Assembly (NCBI GenBank): GCA_946965045.2
Contig: OX337236.1
Span: forward strand, 3,472,001-3,536,000
Origin: Epithemia pelagica
Lineage: Eukaryota; Bacillariophyta; Bacillariophyceae; Surirellales; Surirellaceae
Direction: 5' to 3'
Length of the DNA: 64,000 nucleotides
This document shows positions 27,184-37,562 of this stretch, piece after piece. The position numbers were made by a program, and so were the translations under genes. The stretch's first letter is position 1, and each line of letters opens with the position of its first letter. Below the pieces are notes generated by a model. The model saw only the letters and a list, made by a program, of their open reading frames with translations, was not told the DNA's origin and searched no databases.

Positions 27184-29452
27184 ATGTTTGTTTTCAAGTC
27201 ATTGACTTGTTTTCTTCATTCGATTTTAATACTAGAACCTTGTAGGTAGTTACTCAAAAGTAGAAAGAACATGTTGCAAGATAGAAGGTGCTTGCTTGAT
27301 TTCAAAGCTGTGGAAAGAAGGACCAAATTTTTTTGTCTCTACAAGTGGTAGTGCCACCACCGTGCTTGTGCGGTCGTGAGACTAGAATCTGGGGCTTTGT
27401 GGTGGCATCAGGGCACTTTGTAGGACACAGAGTCACCGTCCATGGATCGGTAGGTATATGGCAGGGACACCGAAATCCGACAGTGGTGCATTCCAGAGAG
27501 GACGAGTTTCGCATCGATCTCGTAGCCAAGGGCAATACGGTTTGTCGCCATTTTGTGTCCACTACGATTGAGTAGTGAAGAGTACTTTTAGTGTTCGTGA
27601 CCGGGCAAATTCAGGCATGTTTTTTTGACATTGTGGTTGCCGTGACTGTCAAGGGTGCTCCATCCTGTCTTTCTTGGCTTGGGATGCTGTTGCTACGACA
27701 CAATTTTGCTGTGGACCACGACCATTGGTGGATCATTTGTTACCATCCAAACAATACTTGAAGAACACCGAGGGAGAGTCTCGGCAGTAATTGGTTGTGA
27801 TATTGGTGGACTTCTTGTCTGGTTTGAGTAAATAAGCATGTGTAGTCCTGGCGGTTCTTGCCGCATCGGCTTGTTCCTCTTGTGGTTGGTTCCTCCTTGT
27901 TGGAGCGACAAATCACTCGACGCGGTAAAGGTAGTGGTGGTGCTACTGTGTCAGTCGTTTCAGTCTGGGGTGCTGGTGGACGCTGTTCCAAAATAACCAA
28001 CTTGTCGTGGAAGTCGTTATTTGGTCCACACCAATTGTCGATGATCGATCGAAACCAATCATTCAGTACTATTGGATATTGCGAGAAGGAGGACAAAACG
28101 GTATGCCTGTTGTGCATCCGACGATTGTTGTTGTTGTTGTTTCGGTCCTGTTGGTGGATCGGGAATCATGATTTTTCTTTTCTTGTCATGCTCCTTGATG
28201 AAAGGACAGGATGGTTGTTCTTGCTGTTGTTGTTTGGGTGTAATTGGTGTTATCGTCAACAAATCGTAGTACAATCAAGTGACTGCATTCTCTTTGCTCC
28301 TTTCCTCCATGAACCACATCTGGTCGTGCTCCATATGTTTTGGCTTGGTTCATGGTCGTGGTCGATGAATCCGACAAAAAGGACGAGACGGAGGAGAAAA
28401 GCACGAATGGCGAAACCTTGTGGACCCTGTAGTCCGCTTCTCTGATAGTTCTTTTTGGAAATCGAGCATGGTTGGTTGCTGCTTCTCTACATTCCTCGTC
28501 GTCATGTGAAGAACGAATCATTGTTGATCGAGCAAAGACGGAATGGAACTGTCGTTGAGAAGCAAGGGGAAGGAACCAGTCTCTCGACTGGCACTACCAG
28601 GTCGACAGTTGTTCAATGGAACTTGTCGTCTGTTGTTGGTTCAAAAATGCATCCCGGTACCTTATTCTCGCCTTTGGAGGAACGGGAAGCAACACTGCAA
28701 GAAGCGCCAGAAATGTTCTGGCAATTGGACTGTCAATCTTGTTCATCCGTTCGTCGGAGCTACTATCTTCATTTTTGTCAGTGTCCTTCTCTTCGTCCTG
28801 TTTGCCGTGTTCTGACTGGCTAGCATGTATGATGGTACTGCATCGTTTGTTTTCGGGGATCTGATGTCTAGTCATTCGAGATCTGAGTTCTGCAATGGGA
28901 ACCGCCAATTTGCTCATTCTTGAGAATTTGCGATTCTTGTCGCCGTCTTGTCCTATGAGCTCAGTCACTCTATCTTGTCAATGAACGGTCTTCTCTTCAG
29001 GCTCGATACTAACATATACTCTTGTTTGTGCTCCTACTGCCTTGTCTCCTCGAATGCAGGCTTCTGCTGCGAGCTAATGCAACACCTGATGCGAGTCATA
29101 ATGGGATGAATGACATGTTCCTTCTGGTCCATCTGGTCGTCAGATTCTCGTTTTGGCGTAGTTGTGCTTGTGGCCTTGGTTCCGTCACAAAGCGATGCCC
29201 ATTCGAATCATTTTGGATCAAGAAGTCAAGAAGACCACTCTCTGTTGTTGTTGTTGTTGTCATTGTGCACAGTCCGCATGACCACGGGAATTATGGCGCT
29301 CCATAAAAGGCTTTGGACGAGAGATGACTTGGAAACTAGGGATATCGACTCAGTGGATGTTGGATGTTGGATTGGCCATCTGTGGACCTCTTCATCATAC
29401 GAGGACTCGTCGTATCCTAAAAAACACAGCAAAAGAAACTTCTTGGTACTTC
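27184..29452. repeat. Spacer K5-K6 with a decayed minus-strand gene, three-copy repeat
   Basis: It begins as a class B 3' flank. From about 27.3 to 28.6 kb the DNA is duplicated at 55.7-57.3 kb and in part at 40.4-41.2 kb. On the - strand, coding-like pieces recur in both full copies. Examples are DYTCLFTQTRQEVHQYHNQL (27740-28117) against DYTYFFTQSRQEVHQYRNRL (56134-56565), EHDKKRKIMIPDPPTGPK with a poly-Q run, and TNHARFPKRTIREADY. Each sits in a separate frame, so this is an unrecognised gene in decay. 28594-28968 could be its original N-terminal part. The last 400 bp are the second-type kelch leader. Confidence 0.45.
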
Positions 29453-29574
29453 TTGGGGCTTGTCATGTAATCTATGAGCGATTGACTTCCCTTCACCATC
29501 GTACGCATGACAGGCACAGCTCGCGTTGCTTAAAGCTGTCATTGCTCGTCCACGTTGTAGAGCGCCCCGTGACC

Positions 29575-30780
29575 ATGACAACGCCACTGAACGAACAAGC
29601 ATGGCAGTCGGGCCTTGTCCTGTTAGACGAGACACCTGAATGGAATTTCGAGGACTGGCCTCCTCTTGTGGGTGGATGGCGTGCAGGTCATAGTTCGGTC
29701 GTACTGAATCATCTCGATACGGAAAACGAGACCAACGACAGGGGGCAGACGGTCGTCGTGTTGGGAGGATATCAACAAGGCCAAGGCGATGTCAACTCCG
29801 TTCTGCTATTGAATCTGGCAGACCCAAACAAGCAGTGGCGAGAAGGGCCACCCATGAACAAGAAACGTGCTGGACATGCCACTGTTGCGTGCAACGGTGG
29901 CGTCTACGTGATGGGAGGTCGCAATACAACATCTTTGGATTGTCTGGAACGAATTGACTTGAATGATTTGTTTCAATCATCTTTGACAACAAGTAGCACA
30001 CGTGCGAGCCATTGGACGACATTGACATGTCGATTATCAACGGGACGAGTGGGATGTTGTGCTGTCGCGGTTCACAACCGATACATCGTTGTAATTGGTG
30101 GCTACAATAATCGTTATTTGTCGTCGGTGGATATTATAGATACAAACAGCCACACTGTCATTGCCGGACCAATCATGATTGTTCCACGACAATGGTTTGC
30201 CAGTGCGGTCATTGGTCACCGCATCTTTGTCGTTGGAGGTCATAACGATGAGCATGGCTGTCTTTACACGGTGGAGTATTTGGACTATGCAACACCCTGT
30301 GACAATGATGAGACAAAGAAGGAGACTGCTTCTACATTCATTTCTTTCTCACCCACCTGGACCACTCATTCGGAGTTGAGGCTTTCCAATGCACGAAGTC
30401 CTTGTGCAATGGTTCCCGTGGGATCTTGTCTGGTGGTGGCGGGAGGATGGAGAAATTCAACCGTGGAAGTTTTGGATACGCACCGCAACCGTGTGTGGAA
30501 TCTCCCTGGACTGCAAGAAGATCGTTGGGGCTGCAGTATGGTGTCTGTTGCCAATCAAGTTGCCGTGATTGGTGGATGGCGCACTACTTCGTGTGCGACA
30601 TTGCCACTTCTGGATAGAAATTCATGGTGTTTTCATCGACTCTGTGAGCAGCAACCGAACGGATGGTATCATTCTCTTGAAGGTATTTGTATCCGAGATG
30701 CTGATGTCTCACCCTCCTGCACATTGACATCAGCTCGTAAACGGGCAAGGCCCAATACACGCCGTTGTGATAAAGGCTAG
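29575..30780 (+). CDS. Kelch-propeller protein K6, 401 aa
   Basis: The frame is open far upstream (to 29110), but the start is placed at ATG 29575. There the family N-terminus MTTPLNEQAWQSGLVLLDET begins, and the upstream extension is not conserved. All six blades are intact (LGGY, MGGR, IGGY, VGGH, AGGW, IGGW). The C-terminus ends in RKRARPNTRRCDKG, shorter than in K5. The blade-4 segment 30220-30317 is identical or nearly so to K12 55015-55110 (GGHNDEHGCLYTVEYLDYAT), found in no other copy here. Its leader is the second type, shared with K3, K9 and K12. Confidence 0.88.
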   Translation: MTTPLNEQAWQSGLVLLDETPEWNFEDWPPLVGGWRAGHSSVVLNHLDTENETNDRGQTVVVLGGYQQGQGDVNSVLLLNLADPNKQWREGPPMNKKRAGHATVACNGGVYVMGGRNTTSLDCLERIDLNDLFQSSLTTSSTRASHWTTLTCRLSTGRVGCCAVAVHNRYIVVIGGYNNRYLSSVDIIDTNSHTVIAGPIMIVPRQWFASAVIGHRIFVVGGHNDEHGCLYTVEYLDYATPCDNDETKKETASTFISFSPTWTTHSELRLSNARSPCAMVPVGSCLVVAGGWRNSTVEVLDTHRNRVWNLPGLQEDRWGCSMVSVANQVAVIGGWRTTSCATLPLLDRNSWCFHRLCEQQPNGWYHSLEGICIRDADVSPSCTLTSARKRARPNTRRCDKG

Positions 30781-30967
30781 GAAAACTTGAAGTGGGCATC
30801 ACGTTGCGTTAATGTCCTACAATGGCAAAACTTGCGAATAATCATTTTGATCTCGAACAGTTTTCTTATTGTCTATCAGCTGTGGAGTTCTCATGTGAAT
30901 CCTTATAGCATAAACGAAATCATGTATCCGGTAGACCGCGACTGTTCCAAAACGAGAAAACAATACC

Positions 30968-31279
30968 ATGCATTATGCAGAATTTTGCCTTGTATTAAGT
31001 TTTATTGTCGTTGTGTTGAGTGCTTTGGCAGTCCCTGCGGTATTTCTCCGTGGAGGAAAATAATCGAATGCAAGAAATGGTTTGGCAACAGCCGCTTCTT
31101 TTGCTGGACTCCAATCTTCTCACAAACTAGTCAATGCGATGACTGCAGAGGATGGAAATCTCGTTCTATCATATGAGAGAGCAACGGAGATCACCAAGCT
31201 CAATCTTGTTCCAAATCTCACCGTCTTCAAACTCTACGGTATACAACCATGTACCAGGACTGTAAAAGGGGCGTCGTGA
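30968..31279 (+). pseudogene. Small secreted-protein gene, broken by one stop
   Basis: ATG 30968 opens MHYAEFCLVLSFIVVVLSAL, a signal-peptide-like segment parallel to MDYRELCFVLSVFVVVALVL at 19084. A TAA at 31061-31063 interrupts the frame after GGK. The same frame then stays open to 31279 and contains SHKLVNAMTAEDGNLVLSYE, matching the paralogue. It lies downstream of K6 as the other lies downstream of K4. This is a single nonsense mutation in an otherwise readable gene. Confidence 0.45.
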
Positions 31280-31409
31280 TTTGCCATGTGTCCGACTACA
31301 CTCGACCGCAATCACACGGGAATCTTCATTCGCCCACGTAGCTGTTTCGGTCTCTTGCTGTCGTCCGTATTATTGTCATCGAAGACTCGTACCTGATTCA
31401 TTTCTCCAA

Positions 31410-32412
31410 TCACGGTAGGGGGATCAAAGTCTGTGACATTGCGAGCAGTCGAGGATGATACCTTGTCAATCGTTTCCAAAGCCCAACCCCCTCCAGAGTT
31501 GAATGAAGACGATTTGACTGAGGACGAGCCAAGGACAAAGATGCGGACGACATTGAGAAAAGAGAGATTTGTGCTATCGCAATGAGAGATTGAATCGAGA
31601 CTTGGTCCACGCGTTCATTGGCCGTCATCAACAGCCGTTGTTGCAGTTGAAGCAAGGTAAGGTTGGTACGACATGTGGATAGGCCGGTACACACCAAACC
31701 GCCGTTCCGACAAGAACAGTTCCATGGTTGCGCGAAGCAACCGATGCAGCACAGAGTATATGGCTTTCCCTTGTCTATGACTGATGAGAAACCATTGTCC
31801 GCCATCTCCTTGTTGTTGCAAAAAATCGAGCGGGCTCCCCTGTTTGTTGTGCATGCCGTAATGCCTGGTAAATCGAGTGAGCCACTGCACCATGTGCCGT
31901 TCACAGGAGCGTTATGGGTGTTGACAAAGGCTTTAGACTGTGTCGATTCAAATGACATGACAAAATTGCCACAATGACCCTTGTGCATCAAATCCTTGAC
32001 AAGGCCCGAAATAGTGCGATTCACTCAACCGGTTCGCAATGTTGAGTTGCCCACATACACTGATGCACCGCGAGTAAAATCCCACATCGACCAACGAGGC
32101 TATCGCAGTGGCACGGATCCAGAAATCAGAACGACAACGGCACGGAGCAGCCACCATCCACCACAGTGTCCCATCGGAATGATTTCCCATCAAGAGTTGT
32201 CGCATCTTTTTGCGCATCTTTGCTGTCAGTAGATTGGAGCGATTCGAACTTGAGGGTCCATACAAAACCTCTAGCGAATGACTTGCGCTGTCCTGGATTT
32301 GTGACTTGAGTGTTGGTCAATCTTGGCAACCACAATTCAATTGCCACGGATTGGACGAGGCCACTTGATGGTTGTTGTCATCTTCCATCGTTTCCGGATA
32401 AGACATGTTGGT
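31410..32412 (-). pseudogene. Decayed LRR-family gene, second type
   Basis: The 5' end reads in pieces as M-S-Y-P-E-T, then NNHQVASSNPWQLNCGCQD, then LTNTQVTNPGQRKS, comparable to MSLPETT and LTNTQVTGQGAQ in the intact gene. The middle and 3' part (ORF 31410-32024) parallels 19542-20000 (NLTLLQLQQRLLMTANE, ISLFSMSSASLSLARPQSNR). LVKDLMHKGHCGNF in it corresponds to GLVEDFMYKGHRGN of the intact tail. Frameshifts separate the parts. It is head-to-head with K7. Confidence 0.5.
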
Positions 32413-32437
32413 GAAATTGCTCGATGAGAGAGGTCAA

Positions 32438-32490
<53 letters not shown>
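32438..32490. repeat. GTC trinucleotide microsatellite
   Basis: About 17-18 GTC units sit at the 5' end of the - strand LRR remnant. They would read as poly-Asp on that strand, as an expansion of the D-rich stretch coded near 16760 (DHDEGDDDL). Confidence 0.85.
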
Positions 32491-32493
<3 letters not shown>

Positions 32494-32655
32494 TGTCATC
32501 TTCAAAAAAAAAAAAAAAGGTATAGTCTATTTTAACGCTGCCGCGCGGACCCGCTAAGGGTACCGTCGACCGACGCGCCCGAGGACTAACAGTACTTTGG
32601 GGTGTAAGAAATCACGGGGAAGAAGCAGACCGAAGTATACGTCGTTGTCATCTTC
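32489..32655. mobile_element. Retroposon-like 137-bp insert with 15-bp direct repeats
   Basis: GTCGTTGTCATCTTC occurs at 32489-32503 and again at 32641-32655. Between them lie 15 A residues (32504-32518) and a GC-rich body (to 32640) unlike its surroundings. On the - strand the body starts GTATACTTCGGTC and ends CTATACC followed by T15. The ends can pair over five bases, and the T run resembles a Pol III terminator. The form fits retroposition of a small structured RNA. I do not recognise the RNA; a foreign DNA fragment remains possible. Confidence 0.5.
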
Positions 32656-32950
32656 GTCGATGTACGTAGTAGAGTCGGGTCGCATCTGTGTCGTACTTTT
32701 GGTGTTCAAACTACACAGTCACTAATCCTCGTGACTCACCCCCGATGGGGGATACGATGGATTTGCACCAAAAAGCCTGCAACTTCCGGTAAATACACGT
32801 GAGTCGCATATTCTGTACCAATACCCAACGGACGAAACCAAAAACTAGGATCGATATTACGTATTATGATTCCATAGAATATGGTTTCCCATTCACTAGT
32901 ATGGAACAAGCGGGAATGTCGAAAGGTATGTTGTTTGATGTCGAAAGGTA

Positions 32951-32999
32951 TGTCGTTTGATGTCGTTTGATGTCGTTTGATGTTGTTTGATGTCGTTTC
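32951..32999. repeat. 10-bp tandem repeat TGTCGTTTGA
   Basis: Four to five head-to-tail copies of TGTCGTTTGA are present, with two looser units (TGTCGAAAGGTA) before them. Confidence 0.8.
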
Positions 33000-33145
33000 G
33001 GGCTCGCGCGGAAACATGGTTTGTTTCAAAATCCAGCGGTGCTCCGTAAGTAGATGGGCCTACTGTCCATCGTTGACTTGTGACCGTGTGATTTCTCTTG
33101 AAGAATTCCAACTGCTGGAGAGCAAAGATTCTTTTGGCGATAAAA

Positions 33146-33207
33146 ACATCCGACATCCTCCGACATCATCCGACATCATCCGACATCCTCCGACATCATC
33201 CGACATC
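33146..33207. repeat. 10-bp tandem repeat CGACATCATC
   Basis: About six copies of CGACATC(A/C)TC are present. The unit contains the inverse of TGTCG, so it is roughly an inverted counterpart of the array 150 bp upstream. Confidence 0.8.
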
Positions 33208-33229
33208 TCCCCAATCCTCCGACATCCGT

Positions 33230-34128
33230 GACTCAGAATGTTTACCTCATATCTAAAGAATCTGAATGTAGTATGGTCGTATCAGAGGTACTACTGTATG
33301 ATAATGAAGAAGTTATATCGTGACGATACTCTGAGTAGTAGAAAGATTACCCACGTTTTGAGTCCATTACCGGAAGTTGCTGAACCTAGAATGTTTTGAA
33401 TTCGGGGTGAGTCTCTCCGTACAAGTCCGCAGTTCCCCGAAGAAATCATGCGCCCCGGAAGTATGTGCTTAGAATCCATCAGTATATCTTCTCTTAGAAA
33501 GCCAGCAACATATCTATCATTTGTGTTTGTTTACATTGACAGAGAACCTGGCTTATCTTACGACTAATAGAATTTTATAGCCACTCCCCATCGCTATCAT
33601 TCATTATTTTTGCCGTCTTTTCTTCTTCCGCAATCTCCTTATCGTATGGAATTAGTCGAATGGAATATCTACGTCATACAACCGCTAGATAATCAAAAAA
33701 TCCGGGTAATCCTTGTTTTCAAGGATTTCAGTGGAAACCCGGAGAACTGCGACACGAACCGCTAGAAATGTTTCGTGGAGTGGAGAACAACGGGCCGACG
33801 ACAATGGACGACGATATGGAATGTGGACGGCCATATCTCAAGTTCCAAGTTCCAACCCACCATCGTACCGCCGCATCATGAATTCCAGATGACTTTTGAT
33901 GCTTAAAAGACGCCGAACGAGGATGCAATGGTCAACCGTGGAACAAGAGTAGTGTCAGCCACAACAGCTCGATCGAAGCAACTGTCACGATTTGTCTCGT
34001 GACGAACGCTCCTACCCCTCTTTGGTCCATCCATTTCGTGTAGTCAGTCGTGCTTCCAGTCCGCACCCATCAGAATCACAACAACAGAGCAAACCTACGT
34101 GCCTCTTTCAAGACAGGGTCTCGATCCC
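33230..34128. other. Divergent spacer upstream of K7
   Basis: 33230-33750 is unlike any other spacer in the window, and I see no gene in it. From about 33760 the shared block (CGCTAGAAATGTTTCGTGGA, GAGAACAACGGGCCGACGAC) returns, as near 16950 and 20590. The kelch leader with CACGATTTGTCTCGTGACGA follows. Confidence 0.4.
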
Positions 34129-34135
34129 CATAAAT
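34129..34135 (+). promoter_or_regulatory. Conserved CATAAAT box of K7
   Basis: CATAAAT lies 24 nt before the ATG at 34160, followed by CCGCTGCAG. Confidence 0.4.
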
Positions 34136-34159
34136 CCGCTGCAGTCATTGTTTGGAACC

Positions 34160-35377
34160 ATGCCCACGACGTTGAAAGAACAAGCATGGCAGTCCGGCCT
34201 CGTCCTGTTGAACGAGACACCAGAATGGAATGAAAACGATTGGCCTCCTCTTCAGGGTGGATGGCGCAATCGTCATGCTTCGGTCGTACTTGATCATCCC
34301 GATAAGGAAAACGATAACTATCACGACAGACAAACGGTCGTCGTGATGGGAGGTCGCAGACTAGGTCAAGGCGAGCTCGATTCGGTTCTTACATTGAATC
34401 TATCACACCCCAGCAAGCAGTGGCGAGAAGGACCACCCATGAACAGGGGACGTTCTGGACATGCCGCTGTTGTTTGCAATGGCGGCGTGTACGTGATGGG
34501 AGGATACAGTCGAGGACTTTTGGCTTGTATTGAACGAATCGATGCCAATGATTTGCTTCGATCATCCTTAACAACCACCACCACGCAGGATAGTCATTGG
34601 ACAACATTGAATTGTCGCTTATCAACGCCACGATGGGGATGTGGTGCTGTTGCCGTGCACAACCGATACATTGTTGTAATGGGTGGACGCAGCAATCGTT
34701 GTTTGTCGTCAGTGGATATTATAGATACAAACAACCACACTGTCACTGCGGGACCAAGCATGACTGTTCCACGACAATGGTGTGCCAGTGCGGTCATTGG
34801 CCACTGCATCTATGTCGTTGGAGGCGAAAAAGAGCATGGCCATCATCTTGACTCCCTGGAGTACGCGGACTTTGCAAAGTCTTGTTACAATGACGAGACA
34901 AAAAAGGAGATTGGTTCGACATTCATTTCTTTCTCATCCACCTGGATCACTCATTCTCATTTGGTGCTTTCCAACCCTAGAGATTCTTGTGCAATGGTTG
35001 CCGTGGGATCTTGTCTGGTGGTGGTGGGTGGACAAGGCCATTCAACCGTGGAAGTCTTGGATACGCGCCGCAACCGCGTTTGGAATCTGCCACCATTGGA
35101 TAATCACCGCGACGACTGCAGTACGGTGACTGTTGCCAATCAAGTTGCCGTGATAAGTGGCTGGGGAAGTCCTACCTGTGCGACATTACCACTACTGGAT
35201 AAGCATACGTGGTGTTTTCAACGACTCTTTGACCAGCAGATCGACAGATGGTGTCTATTTCGGGAAGGAAGGAATATCCAACATGCTGATAACTCGCCTT
35301 TCCCCACCTGGACATCAGATCGTAAACGAGCAAGGCCCCACACGCACCGTGGTGATGAAGGGAAGGATGGAACTTGA
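34160..35377 (+). CDS. Kelch-propeller protein K7, 405 aa
   Basis: The frame extends upstream to 33992 through the leader, but the family start MPTTLKEQAWQSGL and the CATAAAT spacing place it at 34160. Six complete blades follow, and the tail is DRKRARPHTHRGDEGKDGT. From 34960 to the stop it aligns without gaps to K11 49501-49918, with about a dozen differences in 418 bp, including the rare QIDRWCLFREGRNIQHADNS segment. The 5' half differs clearly from K11 (for example GGRRLGQGELDSVL against GGYQQGQGGVNSVL). That sharp change is typical of gene conversion. Its leader is the first type. Confidence 0.9.
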   Translation: MPTTLKEQAWQSGLVLLNETPEWNENDWPPLQGGWRNRHASVVLDHPDKENDNYHDRQTVVVMGGRRLGQGELDSVLTLNLSHPSKQWREGPPMNRGRSGHAAVVCNGGVYVMGGYSRGLLACIERIDANDLLRSSLTTTTTQDSHWTTLNCRLSTPRWGCGAVAVHNRYIVVMGGRSNRCLSSVDIIDTNNHTVTAGPSMTVPRQWCASAVIGHCIYVVGGEKEHGHHLDSLEYADFAKSCYNDETKKEIGSTFISFSSTWITHSHLVLSNPRDSCAMVAVGSCLVVVGGQGHSTVEVLDTRRNRVWNLPPLDNHRDDCSTVTVANQVAVISGWGSPTCATLPLLDKHTWCFQRLFDQQIDRWCLFREGRNIQHADNSPFPTWTSDRKRARPHTHRGDEGKDGT

Positions 35378-36332
35378 AATTTGCAACGTACTGCATGTAT
35401 GTCCTAACATTCGCGGAACTATATAGCACTCAAACAGTAGTTGGATTGTTTTTTTATGGCATTGCGAACTATAGAGATATCATGTACACCGTTGTACTAG
35501 TAGAAAATGAAAGTTACACCATCCGGCATGAAACCGCAAACAGGAGTGGAGCCAGGCCTCGGGTAGATGTTCATGGTACCATGCCTCTCAGCTGTTGAAT
35601 GGGTCGAGTTATCATGCTGTGGAAGATTATATGGCTACGTGCCCGAAACAACATGGCGCAGCGACTTATTTGGACGGTCATCTTCGTTCCGACCATGCGT
35701 TTAATTGTGTGGAGTCCGGTCCTTCTATGGCTAATGCCTGCGTAAGAGGGCAGTGCCCCGTCTTTCGATGCTCGTGGCGGTTTTGGGTGACAGGACAATT
35801 GCGAATCCTTTGGAATTTTTCGCACCGACGTGTTCGATATTTCCTCCAATACAGCAACTATTCTATATCATGAGGTCGGTAATTTGCTCGCAATGGACCG
35901 AACGGCAACACGGAATCGAGTCTCGTCGTTGCCACACCACAACCTTCCGAACTACGAACGCAGCCACAAATGAAGAAGTACCTAAATTGGACGAAACTGT
36001 TGACGGCGCTATTGCCGTGGAACTGACTGTGTTCAATTCCATCTTGGAAGTCGGAGCATTGACGGCGGCGACGACAACGACAACGAATCAGGAAACCTCC
36101 ACCACCGCTATTCCCTGTCGCACTATTGCTCGTTCGAATGCTAATGCCTGGAAACAAGCTGCTCCCCATCGCGATGTCTTGCCCCTCAATGACAGTTCCA
36201 CCAAACCTTGTTGCACGATTATAACACTGTCGAACAGCAGTGTTGGACTTCGATCACTACCGCATTTGAGCCTCGTACCGAACTCAGCAGCAGCAGCACC
36301 AACAACACAACCACGACAACGAACGCCGCCGA
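35378..36332. repeat. Class A 3' flank of K7 with ankyrin-gene debris
   Basis: It begins with the flank shared by K1, K9, K11 and K13. At about 35890-36340 a + strand frame (35753-36349) contains DETVDGAIAVELTVFNSILE and related strings, matching the ankyrin-type remnants at about 5.2 and 15.8 kb (DETDGGIAVEPTV). No intact gene is present. Confidence 0.45.
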
Positions 36333-37562
36333 TCATGTCTTGGCTATAGTCTTATAGAACTTGTTGTTGTTGTTCTTCTTCGTTGGATTCTGGTTCTTGG
36401 TGGTGCGAATCTTCGTCTGGTCGATGTGGAAGGGCGATGGGACCCTTTCCCATGATCGATTCTTCACCTGTTGATTCTCCCGTGTCGGGTGCATGACGTA
36501 ACCGTGTCGATTCAAATGACGATTTCCCCGATGACCCTTGTACATGAAATCCTCGACAAGGCCCACATAGCTCCAAACATCGGATCGAGCCGAGTAAAAG
36601 GCTTCGCACAAGGCTTTGGCTCCATCCACAGAAGAAAACCGTACATCCCAGAGCTCGAGGGTGGTCCATTGGGTATTTTGCTGCAGTACTTCTGCCAATG
36701 CTTCAACTCCGTCATCTCCAAGGTTTGTACGAAGAAGCACCAACTCCTGCCATATATGATTGTTGCTCAAAGCGCTTGCCAGTGCCTCCAATGTCACATA
36801 TCCAAAATTGCATTGCTGAATCCACAAGTTCTTCCAGGACGGATTTGTATTGAGGGCATTTGCCAACCCAACCGCCGTTTCGTCGTCCAGGGCTTTTAGG
36901 CCAGGCAGCCATAGACGTGGATCTGGTTTGGTGGTTTTGACATATGCACGAGCAAGCGCTTTAATGCCCACGTCACCGATATTAGTAGAGGAGAGCACCA
37001 GAGAGGGCCAATTCACATCAGCACGTCTTTCGTCCCAGACGTCTCTATCGATATCCAAAAGAGCTTGCGCTCCTTGACCTGTCACTTGTGTATTGGTCAA
37101 TATTGGCAACGATCGTTTTCCCAAGTTTTCCACCATTTGTCGTTTCATTTTGGGGCTGATCCGTGTGCCTCTCAACTCCCACGGATTGCATTCGTTCATT
37201 TTGGTGCCTTCCTTTCGTCGTTCGGCGCCTTTGCAAGCTGCCCGGGCAAGTGCTTGTATGCCCTTTTCTCCAATTTTCCTATCCGCTACATTCAGCTCGG
37301 CCCAAAACGAGATAGTCTCTCTTCTTCTTCTACAATATGCCCAATCAATTTGGTCGTCCAAATCTAGAATGGCTTGTGCAGTGCGGTCGGTGGCTTTGGT
37401 GTTGGTCAAGATTGGCAACTTTCGTTCCCCAAAGTGCTCCACCATTTGTTGCTTCATTTCGGGGCTGATTTTGGTGCCTTGCAATTCAAAAGGATCGTAT
37501 TCGTCCATTTCAGGGTTGGTTGTCTCCATTGTCGTTTCTGGAAGAGACATGGTGCGGTCCAT
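36333..37562 (-). CDS. Leucine-rich-repeat protein (RNase-inhibitor type), 409 aa
   Basis: This is the only intact member of the - strand family. Residues about 165-330 hold roughly five RI-type repeats of 28-29 residues, for example LVLSSTNIGDVGIKALARA and LVLLRTNLGDDGVEALAEVL. The N-terminal half contains two copies of a unit with L(Q/R)GT(K/R)ISP(E/K)MK(Q/R)QMVE followed by LPILTNT. The tail after AFYSARSDVW is basic and Asn-rich (NQNPTKKNNNNKFYK). Two starts are possible, 37562 and 37550; paralogues support the second (MSLPE). Such repeats bind proteins. It is transcribed away from K8. The cell compartment and partner are unknown. Confidence 0.8.
   Translation of the reverse strand: MDRTMSLPETTMETTNPEMDEYDPFELQGTKISPEMKQQMVEHFGERKLPILTNTKATDRTAQAILDLDDQIDWAYCRRRRETISFWAELNVADRKIGEKGIQALARAACKGAERRKEGTKMNECNPWELRGTRISPKMKRQMVENLGKRSLPILTNTQVTGQGAQALLDIDRDVWDERRADVNWPSLVLSSTNIGDVGIKALARAYVKTTKPDPRLWLPGLKALDDETAVGLANALNTNPSWKNLWIQQCNFGYVTLEALASALSNNHIWQELVLLRTNLGDDGVEALAEVLQQNTQWTTLELWDVRFSSVDGAKALCEAFYSARSDVWSYVGLVEDFMYKGHRGNRHLNRHGYVMHPTRENQQVKNRSWERVPSPFHIDQTKIRTTKNQNPTKKNNNNKFYKTIAKT

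Noticed and set aside
29110-29574. N-terminal extension of K6 (and similar extensions of K7, K9, K11)
   Set aside because: The frames are open by chance; the extensions are not conserved between copies, whereas the MTT-LKEQAWQSG start is.
33148-33210. CRISPR-like array
   Set aside because: Units are head-to-tail 10-mers without spacers, in a eukaryotic context.
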